This document shows positions 34,539 through 43,305 of a stretch of DNA of 64,000 nt, piece after piece. Source of the stretch: Saprospiraceae bacterium (GTDB taxonomy: Bacteria; Bacteroidota; Bacteroidia; Chitinophagales; Saprospiraceae); contig CATQHI010000002.1 of assembly GCA_958295895.1 (NCBI GenBank), forward strand, positions 372,001 through 436,000, read 5' to 3'. The notes beneath the pieces are model-generated. The model did no database searches. It was given only the letters and a program-made list of their open reading frames with translations, and was not told where the DNA came from. Positions within the stretch are counted from its first letter, which is position 1; the number at the start of each line of letters is the position of its first letter. A program made the position numbers and the translations under genes.

Positions 34539-36765
34539 TCAAAACCAGTGCCCAAGATTAAAATGCAACGCCCCCCCCTCCCTCCCGTACCCCCACGTCA
34601 GCTCGACCGGGCCCAGGGGCGTAGAAATACCGTAGCCCAGCACCCCCGCCCCCAGATAAGTCGCACTGATTGAGCTAGGAAAGTTTTCCGGATTCCCCAG
34701 CCGCGCCCCCCGCGCCCCCAGGTGCAGGTAGTGGTTACTGAACAGCCGCCGCCGCCAGAACACCTCGGCCAGCAGCAGATTACTTCCCGAGGCCTCCCCC
34801 AGCGGTAGGCCCGGAAAGGCCTTGAAGTTGTTGAGCAGTTTCTGATTGTTGCTGCCCAGGTAGTAGCGGTAGGGAAGACTGCTACCCTCGAAAAAGCCCC
34901 CGGCACTAAGGTCGAGACCCAGACTCTGCTTTTCCCCGAGGGGAAGCAGGCCCAGAAAATCCAGGTCACCGTTCAGCGTAAAGCCCTCCGCATCACCGGC
35001 AAATCGGTGCACCGCCCGCGCCTCGGCCCGCATCCGGAAGCCCCGTAGCGCGAAGTGCGACTGGTCCAGCTTATCGTACAGGAAATAGGTCTTACCCACG
35101 AAGTACACATCACGCTGCAGCGCAAAAAGTCCGGTGGTATCGGCGGCTGCCAGTTGGTCCGACCGGGTGCTGTAGTACTTCAGCCCACCCGCCACGCCGG
35201 TGAAGCTGTTCCGGGTCTGCCGCAGGTCCCAGTACAGCTCCCCACTCAGGTCATTGAAGCGGAAGTCGAGCCGGTCTAGGGTTACCTTCAGCGGATCAAC
35301 GGCCGTCTGCGGCACGTCGAAGCCCACGTCGGCGTAGTCCAGGGTACTCCGCAGTCCGAAGGCTGAGCCATTGATCCTATTGATACGGTAATCGAAGCGG
35401 TAGCGGATGCGGTTGCCGGCGATCAGGTCCAGACTGGCCTGGCTATCATCGACGAGCACATCGTAGATCGTCAGATTTGCCAACAGGTTAGCACGGTACA
35501 CGGCATCGTAGTGCAGTCCCAGCCGTAGTTGCTGGCCGAAGGAGGGTGTCTGCTCGAAGGTCAGTTCTAGGGCCACCGCATCCTGGTTATCATCCAGATA
35601 CTCCCAGTCGTAGTTGATGTTGGCGTAGCGGCCGGTGACGTGTAGGGCTGTCAGTCCACTCCGGAAGTCCACCCAGCTGATCCGCCCCGGCAGCGTATCC
35701 GAAAGTAGCTTAGGATCTGCCGGTCGCTGAGCTCCTCGCTGCCCCGGATCGCCACAGTACCCACATTCAAGTATTCCGGTACCCGGACCGCCGAGGTATC
35801 GCGGGTCGTAGAGGCGTCCCCCTGCAGGGCGGCCAGCGAGTCGAGCTGGGGTTTCATGGCCAGCGCCCGCCCGGTAGCCGGCATTGATCAGCGTATCGAT
35901 GTCGCTGAAGCTCCAGCACCGAAAAGCCCGTTAGGTCCGGCTTGATGTCCATGTCGGTCACCTCATACTGTTCCACGTTGCGCCGGTTGGCCTGGAAGAA
36001 GGCGATCTGCATGATCAGCTCGCCCAGTCCGCTGATCTCACCGGCCTTTAGCGGATCTGATTCTACGCTGATGCCCAGGATGTAGTCCATCCCCTTAGCC
36101 TTCACCTCCTCGGCCGGGTAGTTATTCGATACGCCACCGTCGGTGAGTAGCCGTCCATCGAGCTCGTAGGGGCTCAAAACCCCCGGCAGGGCCGCACTCG
36201 CCCGCATGGCCTCGGCCAGCATACCGGTTTCCAACACCACCGCGTCTCCGGTTTCCAGGTCGGTAGCCACGGCTAGGTAGGGGATCGGTAGCTTACTGAA
36301 GTCGCGAATATGCCCCACCCGCGCCGTCCAGTTCGCAAACAGATCGTGCACCCGCTGCCCGTCCGAGAGCGCCGTCGGTAGCTGGATCCCGAAATCCTCC
36401 ATCGAGATCGACAGCAGGTACTTTTCCTGATACAGCTTTTCGTAGATCGTCCGGTCCTGCCGCCGCACCGCATCCTGCAGCTCACTCAGGATATCGATAC
36501 TCCGCAGCAGTTCTTCCAGCTGGTCGGCACTGTAGCCGGCGGCGTAGAGTCCCCCCACGATGGCTCCCATACTCGTACCGCCGATGTAATCGATCTTGAT
36601 ACCGGCCTCCTCGATCACGCGTAGGGCTCCGATGTGGGCGTATCCCTTGGCTCCCCCTCCACTCAGTACCAGACCTACCTTCATGTCCTGCTGCTGTGCG
36701 TGCAGGAGGGCGGGGCCGCAGGTGCAAAGAAATACGAAAAGCGGCAACGAGAGTAGGCGGTGCAT
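34539..36765 (-). pseudogene. Patatin-BamA fusion (PlpD-like outer-membrane phospholipase), three frameshifts
   Basis: Three frames join into one protein of about 740 residues. Signal peptide (MHRLLSLPLFVFLCTCGPALLHA), then a patatin domain with the oxyanion loop GGGAKGYAHIG, nucleophile elbow GTSMG and catalytic DGG in LLTDGGVSNNYP. After residue about 290 the frame changes near 35903, 35866 and 35695; the pieces read FSDIDTLINAGYRA, MKPQLDSLAAL..YLNVGTVAIRGSEELSDRQI (a POTRA-like domain) and DTLPGRISWVDFRSGL..ALHFNLGHWF (a 16-strand-type BamA/Omp85 barrel ending in the terminal F). Each break can be repaired by a single-base change. Known family members place a lipase on the cell surface or in the periplasm. 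Confidence 0.8.
36709..36727 (-). repeat. GC-rich dispersed repeat, copy 7
   Basis: GGCGGGGCCGCAGGTGCAA in the signal peptide of the patatin gene, encoding CTCGPA. Confidence 0.75.
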
Positions 36766-36794
36766 GGGGCGAAAGTAGGTGTTACGCTGGTTCC

Positions 36795-36852
36795 GCGCAC
36801 TGAGGTCGAGAGCCTATAGCCCGAGCGTCCGGGCCGTAGAGGCCCAGCGACG
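36795..36852 (+). repeat. 'GAGGTCGAG / CCCGAGCGTCCGG' repeat, copy 1
   Basis: 58 bp upstream of the patatin gene; contains AGCCCGAGCGTCCGGGCC and the small hairpin GGGCC-GTAGA-GGCCC. About 85% identical by eye to 37699-37763. Confidence 0.7.
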
Positions 36853-36940
36853 AATCTGTGTAGCCGGAGGAAAAAATTTACTAGTCTGCACCCGCTTACT
36901 ATTGCTACCACGGAGTATTTTCATGTAATAATCCACACAC

Positions 36941-37671
36941 ATGAGATTTCCGCTGCTCACAGCCCTTTTTCTAGCTACCCTTTTCCTATCCGCCCAGCGC
37001 GACTATCGGCCTTACTTAGAGTTCCATGCCGGTCAGGCGAATACCACCGACCGGAATACTGGAGCTGGTACCGGACTGGCGGCTAGTCTGGGCGTCGGCA
37101 TCACCCGTAGCGTACCGAACCGCTGGCTCGGACTAACTGCTGGCTTACTGGTTAACCATGACAACTTCACCAGTCTGCGCGGCTATATGGGCAGTGTGGC
37201 CGGTCCGGGCTACAGCTTTCTTTCCGAAGCTACCGTATCGGAAGTAGGGATCAAACTGGGGGTAGTTGGTAGCATCTACGCATCGAGCTCAGCCCCTGGA
37301 TCGGGATGGGTTACTGGCTCTCGGGGAGATTCGAGGGCGTGGAGATAGCCAGCAACGGTGAACGCAAGGAGACCTTCAGCGGTCAGATTGGAGCTACGGT
37401 GGAGGGGCCGTATCATCGTTACCGCATTGATGTAGACGACCGGATCCCCCGCTACGCAGGTCTCGATTTGGGGGTATCGAATACATCCCCGGTGGAAGCT
37501 CAGTGCGCGGATAGCACGTACGATGCTTAGTGATTTCGGTATCTGAAGGCACCTCTTTGTGCGACGGGGGGGGACTGCTCGTTGTTTGAGGAGGATGGGA
37601 TAGGGAGCTTTGGAAATATAGGCCGAACAGATCTTTACGTGGGCTTGCGCTATACGCTGGCGGGGGAGTAG
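36941..37671 (+). pseudogene. Small outer-membrane beta-barrel protein, frameshifted
   Basis: Signal peptide MRFPLLTALFLATLFLSAQ, then alternating beta-strand sequence (LAASLGVGITRSVPNRWLGLTAGLLV). The frame is lost near 37275, continues as IELSPWIGMGYWLSGRFEGVEIA to about 37528, and is lost again around 37530-37570 (a run of eight G lies here). The expected end is GRTDLYVGLRYTLAGE with stop at 37669-37671, a typical last strand. Total length would be about 240 residues. An outer-membrane protein of unknown function; breaks look like read errors. Confidence 0.55.
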
Positions 37672-37698
37672 CGGTGACAGCGTAGTAGGGCCCTCCCG

Positions 37699-37831
37699 GC
37701 GCACCAAGGTCGAGGGCTTGCAGCCCGAGCGTCCGGGCCGTGGAGGCCCGGCCACTGAGGACGTATAGCTGCCACGCGGTTCCCGGCTTCCAGCCGGGGC
37801 GACCAAGCCGTGGAGGCTTGGCCACTGAGAC
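37699..37831 (+). repeat. 'GAGGTCGAG / CCCGAGCGTCCGG' repeat, copies 2a and 2b
   Basis: Two tandem related units (37699-37763 and 37778-37831), each with a hairpin around GTGGA (for example CCAAGCC-GTGGA-GGCTTGG at 37803-37821) and ending CCACTGAG(G)ACG. The stems have changed in a compensated way between units. Confidence 0.7.
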
Positions 37832-37863
37832 GGATAGCCGGAGGCAGCTTCGTACATTTAACC

Positions 37864-40099
37864 GTGCGGTACCTCTGCCTTGCCCTCGGCCTATTGCTTT
37901 GCACCTGCGGCCCCGCCCAGTGTCCCGTACCGTTGAGCCACACCTACCGCTTCCTGAACCCCCAGGTGGTGGACTATGACTCCCGGCTGGCCCCCTTCTT
38001 CCTGCACTTCGGAGCGGCCTACCGCGAGCAACTAGCCCCAGCCCGCCGACCTGCAACGGACCGGAAACCTAGCCGAATGGCAGGAACGCTTCTGCGACCA
38101 GGCCCCGGCGGCGGATATCGAGGCGGTGGTGTACGGTAACACTCTGAGCTTCCTGCAGCGCCTACGTCAACTGGTGGACGTCGAGGAAGCCAGGACCGTC
38201 GACCTACCCGCCGGCATGCAGACCAATGCCTTTGCGCGCCACCTGCTCGAAGCTAAGTGTGTAGAGGTGATTGACTACCTGGTTTTCGCCAAGCAGTGCG
38301 AGCCCACGTGACACGATCGGAAGATGCTTTTGCCGAACAGCAGCCCGCCCGGGCAGAGATGGAGGCGCTGGTCGAACGGGGATTGAAGGCTTTCCCAAAA
38401 ACCGAGAGCCACTACGTGCGCCTACGTTACGCCTACCAGCTGGTGCGGCTGGCCCACTACCTGAAGGAATACGATTACGTGCTGGAGCTATATGACTACC
38501 TGATGCCAAAAGTGGACGCCGACCCCAGCCTGATCTACGACTGGGTGGAGGGGCACCGGGCCGGGGGCGCTGCAGTCGCTGGGCAACTACGCAGAGTCCG
38601 CCTATATTTTCAGCCGCATCTTTGAGCGCAGCGCGAGCAAGCGGGAGAGTGCGTACAATAGCTTCGTCATCCAGACCGATGCGCAGTGGCGCGAGGCCCT
38701 ACTGCTGTGCCAGAACGACCACGAGCGGGCCACGCTGCACGTACTGCGCGCCCACAATGGCCGGGCGGTAGTAGTGGAAGAACTGCGCGACATCTACGCC
38801 TACGAACCCACCAACCGCGCCCTGGAGCTACTGACGATGCGCGAGTTGCAGGAGCTGGAACGGGAGCTGCTGGGGAGAACCTGCGATCTGAAGCGGCACA
38901 GGAGGGCACGAAGGAGCGGCTGATCGAGTTACAGACCTTCGTCAATCGCGTGGTGGAGGGCGAGTCGGAGCACCCCGACTTCTGGCTACTGGCCCGGGGG
39001 GTGCTGGAGCTGCTGGCGGGCGACTACTTCTTCGCGCAGGAAACCTTTGCCAGTCTGGCGGGCCGCACCGAGAGCGATACCATCCGGCAGCAGGTGGCTA
39101 TCCTGGCGGACGTCGGCGAGGTGCTGGCGCTAAGCCGGGTGACCGACTCGGTGGAACTGCACTACTACGAGCTACTCTCGGATGCGGGCCTGCGTACGCG
39201 CTACCCCGCCTTCCGCACGCTGGTGAATGATAAACTAGAGCTGGTGTACCGTAAATCGGGCCGCACCGCCAAGGCCGATCTACTCCGCTACGGCTTCGAC
39301 GCCATCCGCAAGAACCCCTCCATCGATGCCCTACGTGCCCTCGACCGCATGGCCGACCCCCTAAACCGTAACCGCTTCGACCGCGCACTACTGGCCGACC
39401 GGGGTAGGTCCCCACGCCCTCGATGACATCAATAATTTGCTAGGCAACGACTTTCTACAACGCGGACAGTGGAAGGCGGCTCTGGAACTCTACCGCCGCA
39501 TCCCGGCCGAGCGCATCGACGACTATGGTCGCTACGAGCCCTTCGAGCGGCAGTTCGGCGACCGCGTGAACTACGTACCCCCCACCGATGCGTCCACGTA
39601 CAATAAGGTGGAGCTCCTGGCCCGCCTCGACGAACTGGAAGAGGAGGCCGATCGCACCACCAACGATACCCTCGCCGCGCGCAACTACTTCAACATCGGG
39701 CTGGCCCTGTACAACCTGAGCTACTTCAGCTACAACTGGTCCTTCGCCGACGCCTTCCGCTCGGGCACGAGTGCGGTACGGGCCGCCGCCAGTCCTACAC
39801 CCACCGAGGTGTTTTCCCACGTAGGTGCCCCCCTCGGCAACCGCGAGCACCTCAGCATGGACCAGCCGCGCTACTACTTCGAGCGGGCCATGCGCCGGGC
39901 CCCGGATGAGGAAGCCGCCGCCCTGGCCGCCTACTACGCCGCCAAGACCGAGCGCAACGAGTACTACGCCCGCGGCCGGCCGGGGGGTACGCGGCCCTTC
40001 ACCTACTTCCGACTGCTGCAGGAAAACTACCGGGATACGGAATTTTACGATCGGGTGGTGGAGGAGTGTAGGACTTTTGCGTGGTTTGTGGGCCGCTAA
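37864..40099 (+). pseudogene. Helical-repeat (TPR-like) exported protein, many frameshifts
   Basis: One protein of about 745 residues split over at least five frames. GTG start at 37864 with signal peptide RYLCLALGLLLCTCGPAQC. The pieces overlap in order: 37864-38060, then PAADIEAVVYGNTLSFLQ.. to 38308, HVTRSEDAFAEQQPARAEMEALVERGL.. to 38560, LGNYAESAYIFSRIFERSASKRES.. to 38870, ENLRSEAAQEGTKERLIELQTF.. to 39405, and ALDDINNLLGNDFLQRGQWKAALELYRRIP.. to the stop at 40099. Repeated helix pairs with A/Y-rich signatures suggest tetratricopeptide-like solenoid. No catalytic motif. Breaks are single-base shifts. Confidence 0.6.
37899..37917 (+). repeat. GC-rich dispersed repeat, copy 8
   Basis: TTGCACCTGCGGCCCCGCC, exact consensus, in the signal peptide of the TPR-like gene (CTCGPA). 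Confidence 0.8.
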
Positions 40100-40112
40100 A
40101 CCCCTCATACAC

Positions 40113-41097
40113 ATGTTATCTCGCCCCCGCCGCAACCGCTCCTCCGCCGCCGTCCGTAATCTCGTGCGGGAGACGGAGCTCACTGCCGGTCACCTCGTAC
40201 AGCCGATTTTTTTGCTGCCGCAGGCGAATGATAGGCTGCCGGTGGTGAGTCTGCCGGGAACTTTCCGGATGGGAATCGACGAGGTACTGCGGGAGATCGA
40301 GGATTCCCTGAAGGTGGGTGTGTATAGCTACATGATGTTTCCCGCCGTGCCGGAGGAGCATAAGGATAAGACCGGTACGTATGCGACGGCGGAGGAGAAT
40401 TTCTACCTGCACGCCGCCCGGGCCATTAAGGAGCGATTTGCGGAAGTCTGCCTAATCTCGGACGTGGCGCTGGACCCCTATAGCACGGATGGCCACGACG
40501 GGGTGGTGATCGACGGGGAGATCCACAACGATGAGACCCTGAAACTGCTGGATGCTATGTCGGTGGCCCAGGCACAGGCGGGCTTCGATGTGATCGGGCC
40601 GAGCGATATGATGGATGGCCGGGTGGGGCAGTATCCGCCGGGCACTGGACCAGGAGGGGTATACGGGCACGGGCATTATGGCCTATACGGCGAAGTACGC
40701 CAGCGCCTTCTACGGCCCCTTCCGCGATGCCCTGGACAGTGCACCGCGGCAGCTTCAGGATGTGCCCTCCGACAAAAAGACCTACCAGATGGACCCCGCC
40801 AACGTCCGCGAGGCGCTGCGCGAGGCAGCCCTGGATGTCGCCGAAGGAGCCGACTACCTCATGGTGAAGCCGGCCCTGAACTACCTGGATATTATCTACC
40901 GGCTGCACGAGGCGCACCCGCTGCCGATCGCGGCCTACCACGTATCAGGAGAGTGCGCCATGCTATTGGCAGCCGCCGAGCGGGGCTGGCTGGACTACGA
41001 GCAGGCGGCTACGGAGGCGCTTTTGAGTATTCGGCGGGCGGGGGCGGATGTGATCATTACCTACTTCGCCAAAGACTTTGCGCGCTGGTCCGTGTAG
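40113..41097 (+). pseudogene. hemB: Porphobilinogen synthase, one frameshift
   Basis: About 327 residues when repaired. It condenses two 5-aminolevulinate molecules to porphobilinogen in haem synthesis. Start ATG 40113 (MLSRPRRNRSSAAVRNLV). Frame 1 covers RETELTAGHLVQPIFLLP to [13 protein letters not shown]; frame 2 continues [34 protein letters not shown] to the stop. Both Schiff-base lysines are visible (TAKYAS and YLMVKPAL). The shift lies about 40622-40640. Because the gene is essential for haem makers and everything else is intact, a sequence error is the best explanation. The stop lies inside a hairpin. Confidence 0.9.
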
Positions 41098-41117
41098 CGA
41101 TGACTTTAGTCGTCGCT
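41096..41117 (+). terminator. Hairpin shared by two convergent stops
   Basis: AGCGATGACT-TT-AGTCGTCGCT, a 10-bp stem with one G-T pair, overlaps the hemB stop (41095-41097) and the stop of the opposite gene (41116-41118). No T-run follows. Same ACTTTAGT core as the hairpin at 7004. Confidence 0.6.
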
Positions 41118-41733
41118 ACAGCTCCAGCACCTCCAGTATACCATCGATATCGTCAAAACTCTTATACCCCACCTTCTCCTCGCTACTCCCCCGTAGCGCC
41201 AGACCATACACCATATCCCGCGCCTCCATCACCTCATCGGGTGCTAGATCGATGCGCACGTAGACCTTCCGCTCGCCGATCAGTTCTTTCAGCAGGCCTA
41301 CGGAGAAGGGGTGGCCCTCCACCAGGTCCGACCAGGTGATGCCGCCGTCGGTGAAGTCTAGTACCACGGGGTCAGGTACTTCGGCCAGGTGATCGGCTAC
41401 GTCGAGCACGGCGTGGTAGCCGGCTACGGGTAGGCGGGTAATGGGCTGTAAAGATTGCTGGATAAACAGGTTGTTGTCCGTGCCGTAGTCCAGCATGATG
41501 TGGGTGAGATTGGGGATGTCTAGCACAGCCTGTATGTTCTCTGCACCGGCTTTCGCACTCAGCTCCGCTACGCAGACCGGACCCTCGACCCACTCGCGGA
41601 TGGCCGTGAAGTACTCCGGCGCGATGCCCCCGGGCCCCACGGGAAAGCAGAGGTAGTCGGGGTGCCAGGCGGCGAAGTAGCGGGCGTCGGTGAGGTGGGT
41701 GATGCCGTGGGCTAGGAGGGGGAGGGTGAGCAT
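41116..41733 (-). CDS. TIM-barrel protein resembling phosphoribosylanthranilate isomerase
   Basis: 205 residues. The opening LPLLAHGITHLTDARYFAAWHPDYLCF and GPGGIAPEYF resemble the first strands of TrpF, and later strands (ITWSDLVEGHPFSVGLLKELIGERKVYVRID) keep the barrel rhythm. The TrpF catalytic cysteine (usually KICG at strand 1) is absent, so it is unlikely to be an active isomerase. No other trp genes adjoin. Lies six bases downstream of rsmI on the same strand. Confidence 0.55.
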   Translation of the reverse strand: MLTLPLLAHGITHLTDARYFAAWHPDYLCFPVGPGGIAPEYFTAIREWVEGPVCVAELSAKAGAENIQAVLDIPNLTHIMLDYGTDNNLFIQQSLQPITRLPVAGYHAVLDVADHLAEVPDPVVLDFTDGGITWSDLVEGHPFSVGLLKELIGERKVYVRIDLAPDEVMEARDMVYGLALRGSSEEKVGYKSFDDIDGILEVLEL

Positions 41734-41739
41734 GGGGGG

Positions 41740-42406
41740 TTATTTACCAGCGACGACTACGACGATTTCTCCTTTGACCTTACCGCGAGCTTCGTAGTCG
41801 GCTTTGAGCTCGGCCAGGGGGGCGGTGGTGATCTCTTCGTAGAGCTTGGAGATTTCGCGGGCTACGCAGGCCTGGCGATCGGGGCCGCAGTGCTCCTCAA
41901 GCTGGCCGAGCAGCTTGGCGATGCGGTGGGGGCTCTCGTAGAGGACGAAGGTGTTCGGGAGTTCGGCCAGGTAGGCAAGGCGGGTTTGCCGACCCTTCTT
42001 GTGGGGTAGGAAGCCCTCGAAGTGGAAGCGGTCGCAGGGGACGCCGGAGGCGGCCAGGGCGGGTACGAAGGCGGCGGGGCCGGGTAGGCAGCTTACTTTC
42101 ACGCCGGCTTCGCGGCAGGCGCGTACGAGTAAGAAGCCCGGATCGCTGATCCCCGGGGTGCCGGCATCGGTGATCAGAGCATAAGTGGAGCCGCTTTTCA
42201 GCTCCTGGACGAGTTGCTCCACCAACGCATGCTCGTTATGGGCGTGGTAGGGGCGTAGCGGGGTATCGATGCCGTAGGTGCTGCAGCAACGGGCGGGAGG
42301 TACGAGTGTCTTCGGCGAGCACCAAATCGACATCACCCAGCAGGCGCAGGGCCCGTTGGGTGATGTCTTCCCGGTTTCCGATGGGGGTAGGTATGAGGTA
42401 GAGCAC
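41740..42406 (-). pseudogene. rsmI: 16S rRNA 2'-O-methyltransferase RsmI, one frameshift
   Basis: About 222 residues when repaired. It methylates C1402 of 16S rRNA using SAM. Likely GTG start at 42406 reads [27 protein letters not shown]; the frame changes about 42288 and continues [80 protein letters not shown], all hallmarks of the family. An alternative uninterrupted frame starting 42414 gives a non-homologous N-terminus. Probable sequence error. Confidence 0.88.
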
Positions 42407-42433
42407 GGGCGCAAAGGTCGCTGCGCCGGTCGG

Positions 42434-43156
42434 CTACAGCAAATCTTCGTTGTCCATGGCGTGGCGAACGCCGCGGCGTACCATCTCTACCGTAGCGCCG
42501 TAGGCCATGTGGCTACCGAGCTGACCGGCCTGTAGACTTAGGGGTTCTTCGAGGGGGCTAGGGGCCAGTCCGAGGAGGGGCAGGGCTACCTTGTGGGCGG
42601 CCGTCCAGAGTGCGGCACCGAAGGGGATACCGGCGGGGGCCTGCATGGCGGGGGCCGCCTCGACGATCACGCCGTAGATCCCTCCTACGAAGGCACCGAA
42701 GGCGATGTTGAGGGCCTGCTGGGCGGTTTCTTCTTTGTTGCGGTTGATGTCGGTACCGACGAGCTCTTCGGCCCCTTCGACTACCTCCAGGCGGGCGTCG
42801 TGCTCCTCCTGGGGCTGGGCGGTGGGCAGGCTACGATCTACGATCATCTTCACGCCCGTACCGACGATGCCGCCGATCATACCGGCTACGAAGCCACGCA
42901 CATAATCGGGCTCGCCGTGGGTACGGGTACGGTCGAAGAGGTCACCGGCATTGTGCAGAGCATCTACGGCGTAGCGCTCGGCTCCCTTGGCACCGCTAGC
43001 CGCCGAATGGTAGGCACTACGTGCGGAACTGCTGGTGGAGTCAAAAGCATCTTCTACGGAACTTGCGGCAGAATGATAGGCGCTGGAAGCTGCTTTCTCT
43101 ACGGGGGTAAGGTCAACGTTCTTAACGGCGTTAAGGACGGTATCTAGAAAGGACAT
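42434..43156 (-). CDS. YagU-like (DUF1440) membrane protein
   Basis: 240 residues. Residues 1-75 are rich in Ala and Ser with a repeated SAYHSAASS pattern (22-30 and 45-54), likely a flexible or amphipathic helix. The rest matches DUF1440/YagU inner-membrane proteins: YVRGFVAGMIGGIVGTGVKM, ALNIAFGAFVGGIYGVIVE and a final LGSHMAYGATVEMVRR. Homologues have been linked to acid resistance in enterobacteria; no direct evidence here. Divergent or separate from PBP1A by a repeat-containing gap. Confidence 0.7.
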   Translation of the reverse strand: MSFLDTVLNAVKNVDLTPVEKAASSAYHSAASSVEDAFDSTSSSARSAYHSAASGAKGAERYAVDALHNAGDLFDRTRTHGEPDYVRGFVAGMIGGIVGTGVKMIVDRSLPTAQPQEEHDARLEVVEGAEELVGTDINRNKEETAQQALNIAFGAFVGGIYGVIVEAAPAMQAPAGIPFGAALWTAAHKVALPLLGLAPSPLEEPLSLQAGQLGSHMAYGATVEMVRRGVRHAMDNEDLL

Positions 43157-43239
43157 ACGGTTGGTTTTCTTGTTGCAACGGGGGGGTGGGGGGGTAGGTT
43201 CGTGAGTTGTTGCGTTTGGGAGTTGTTGAGTTGCAGGGT

Positions 43240-43257
43240 GCGGGGTCGCAGGTGCAA
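43240..43257 (-). repeat. GC-rich dispersed repeat, copy 9
   Basis: GCGGGGTCGCAGGTGCAA in the 149-bp gap between the YagU-like gene and PBP1A, next to CTTCCC-GAA-GGGAAG, another tight hairpin (43273-43287). Confidence 0.65.
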
Positions 43258-43305
43258 TGATCGGGGCGTCTACCTTCCCGAAGGGAAGTCTACCCGCGAA
43301 GCGGT

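Noticed and set aside
37276..38056. Minus-strand frames of 193 and 220 codons
   Set aside because: They run through the hairpin repeats and opposite the OMP and TPR-like genes; compositions are artefactual.
39825..41339. 504-codon frame covering the end of the TPR-like gene and hemB
   Set aside because: Only its middle part (40113 to about 40625) is real hemB; both ends are out-of-frame read-through caused by the frameshift.
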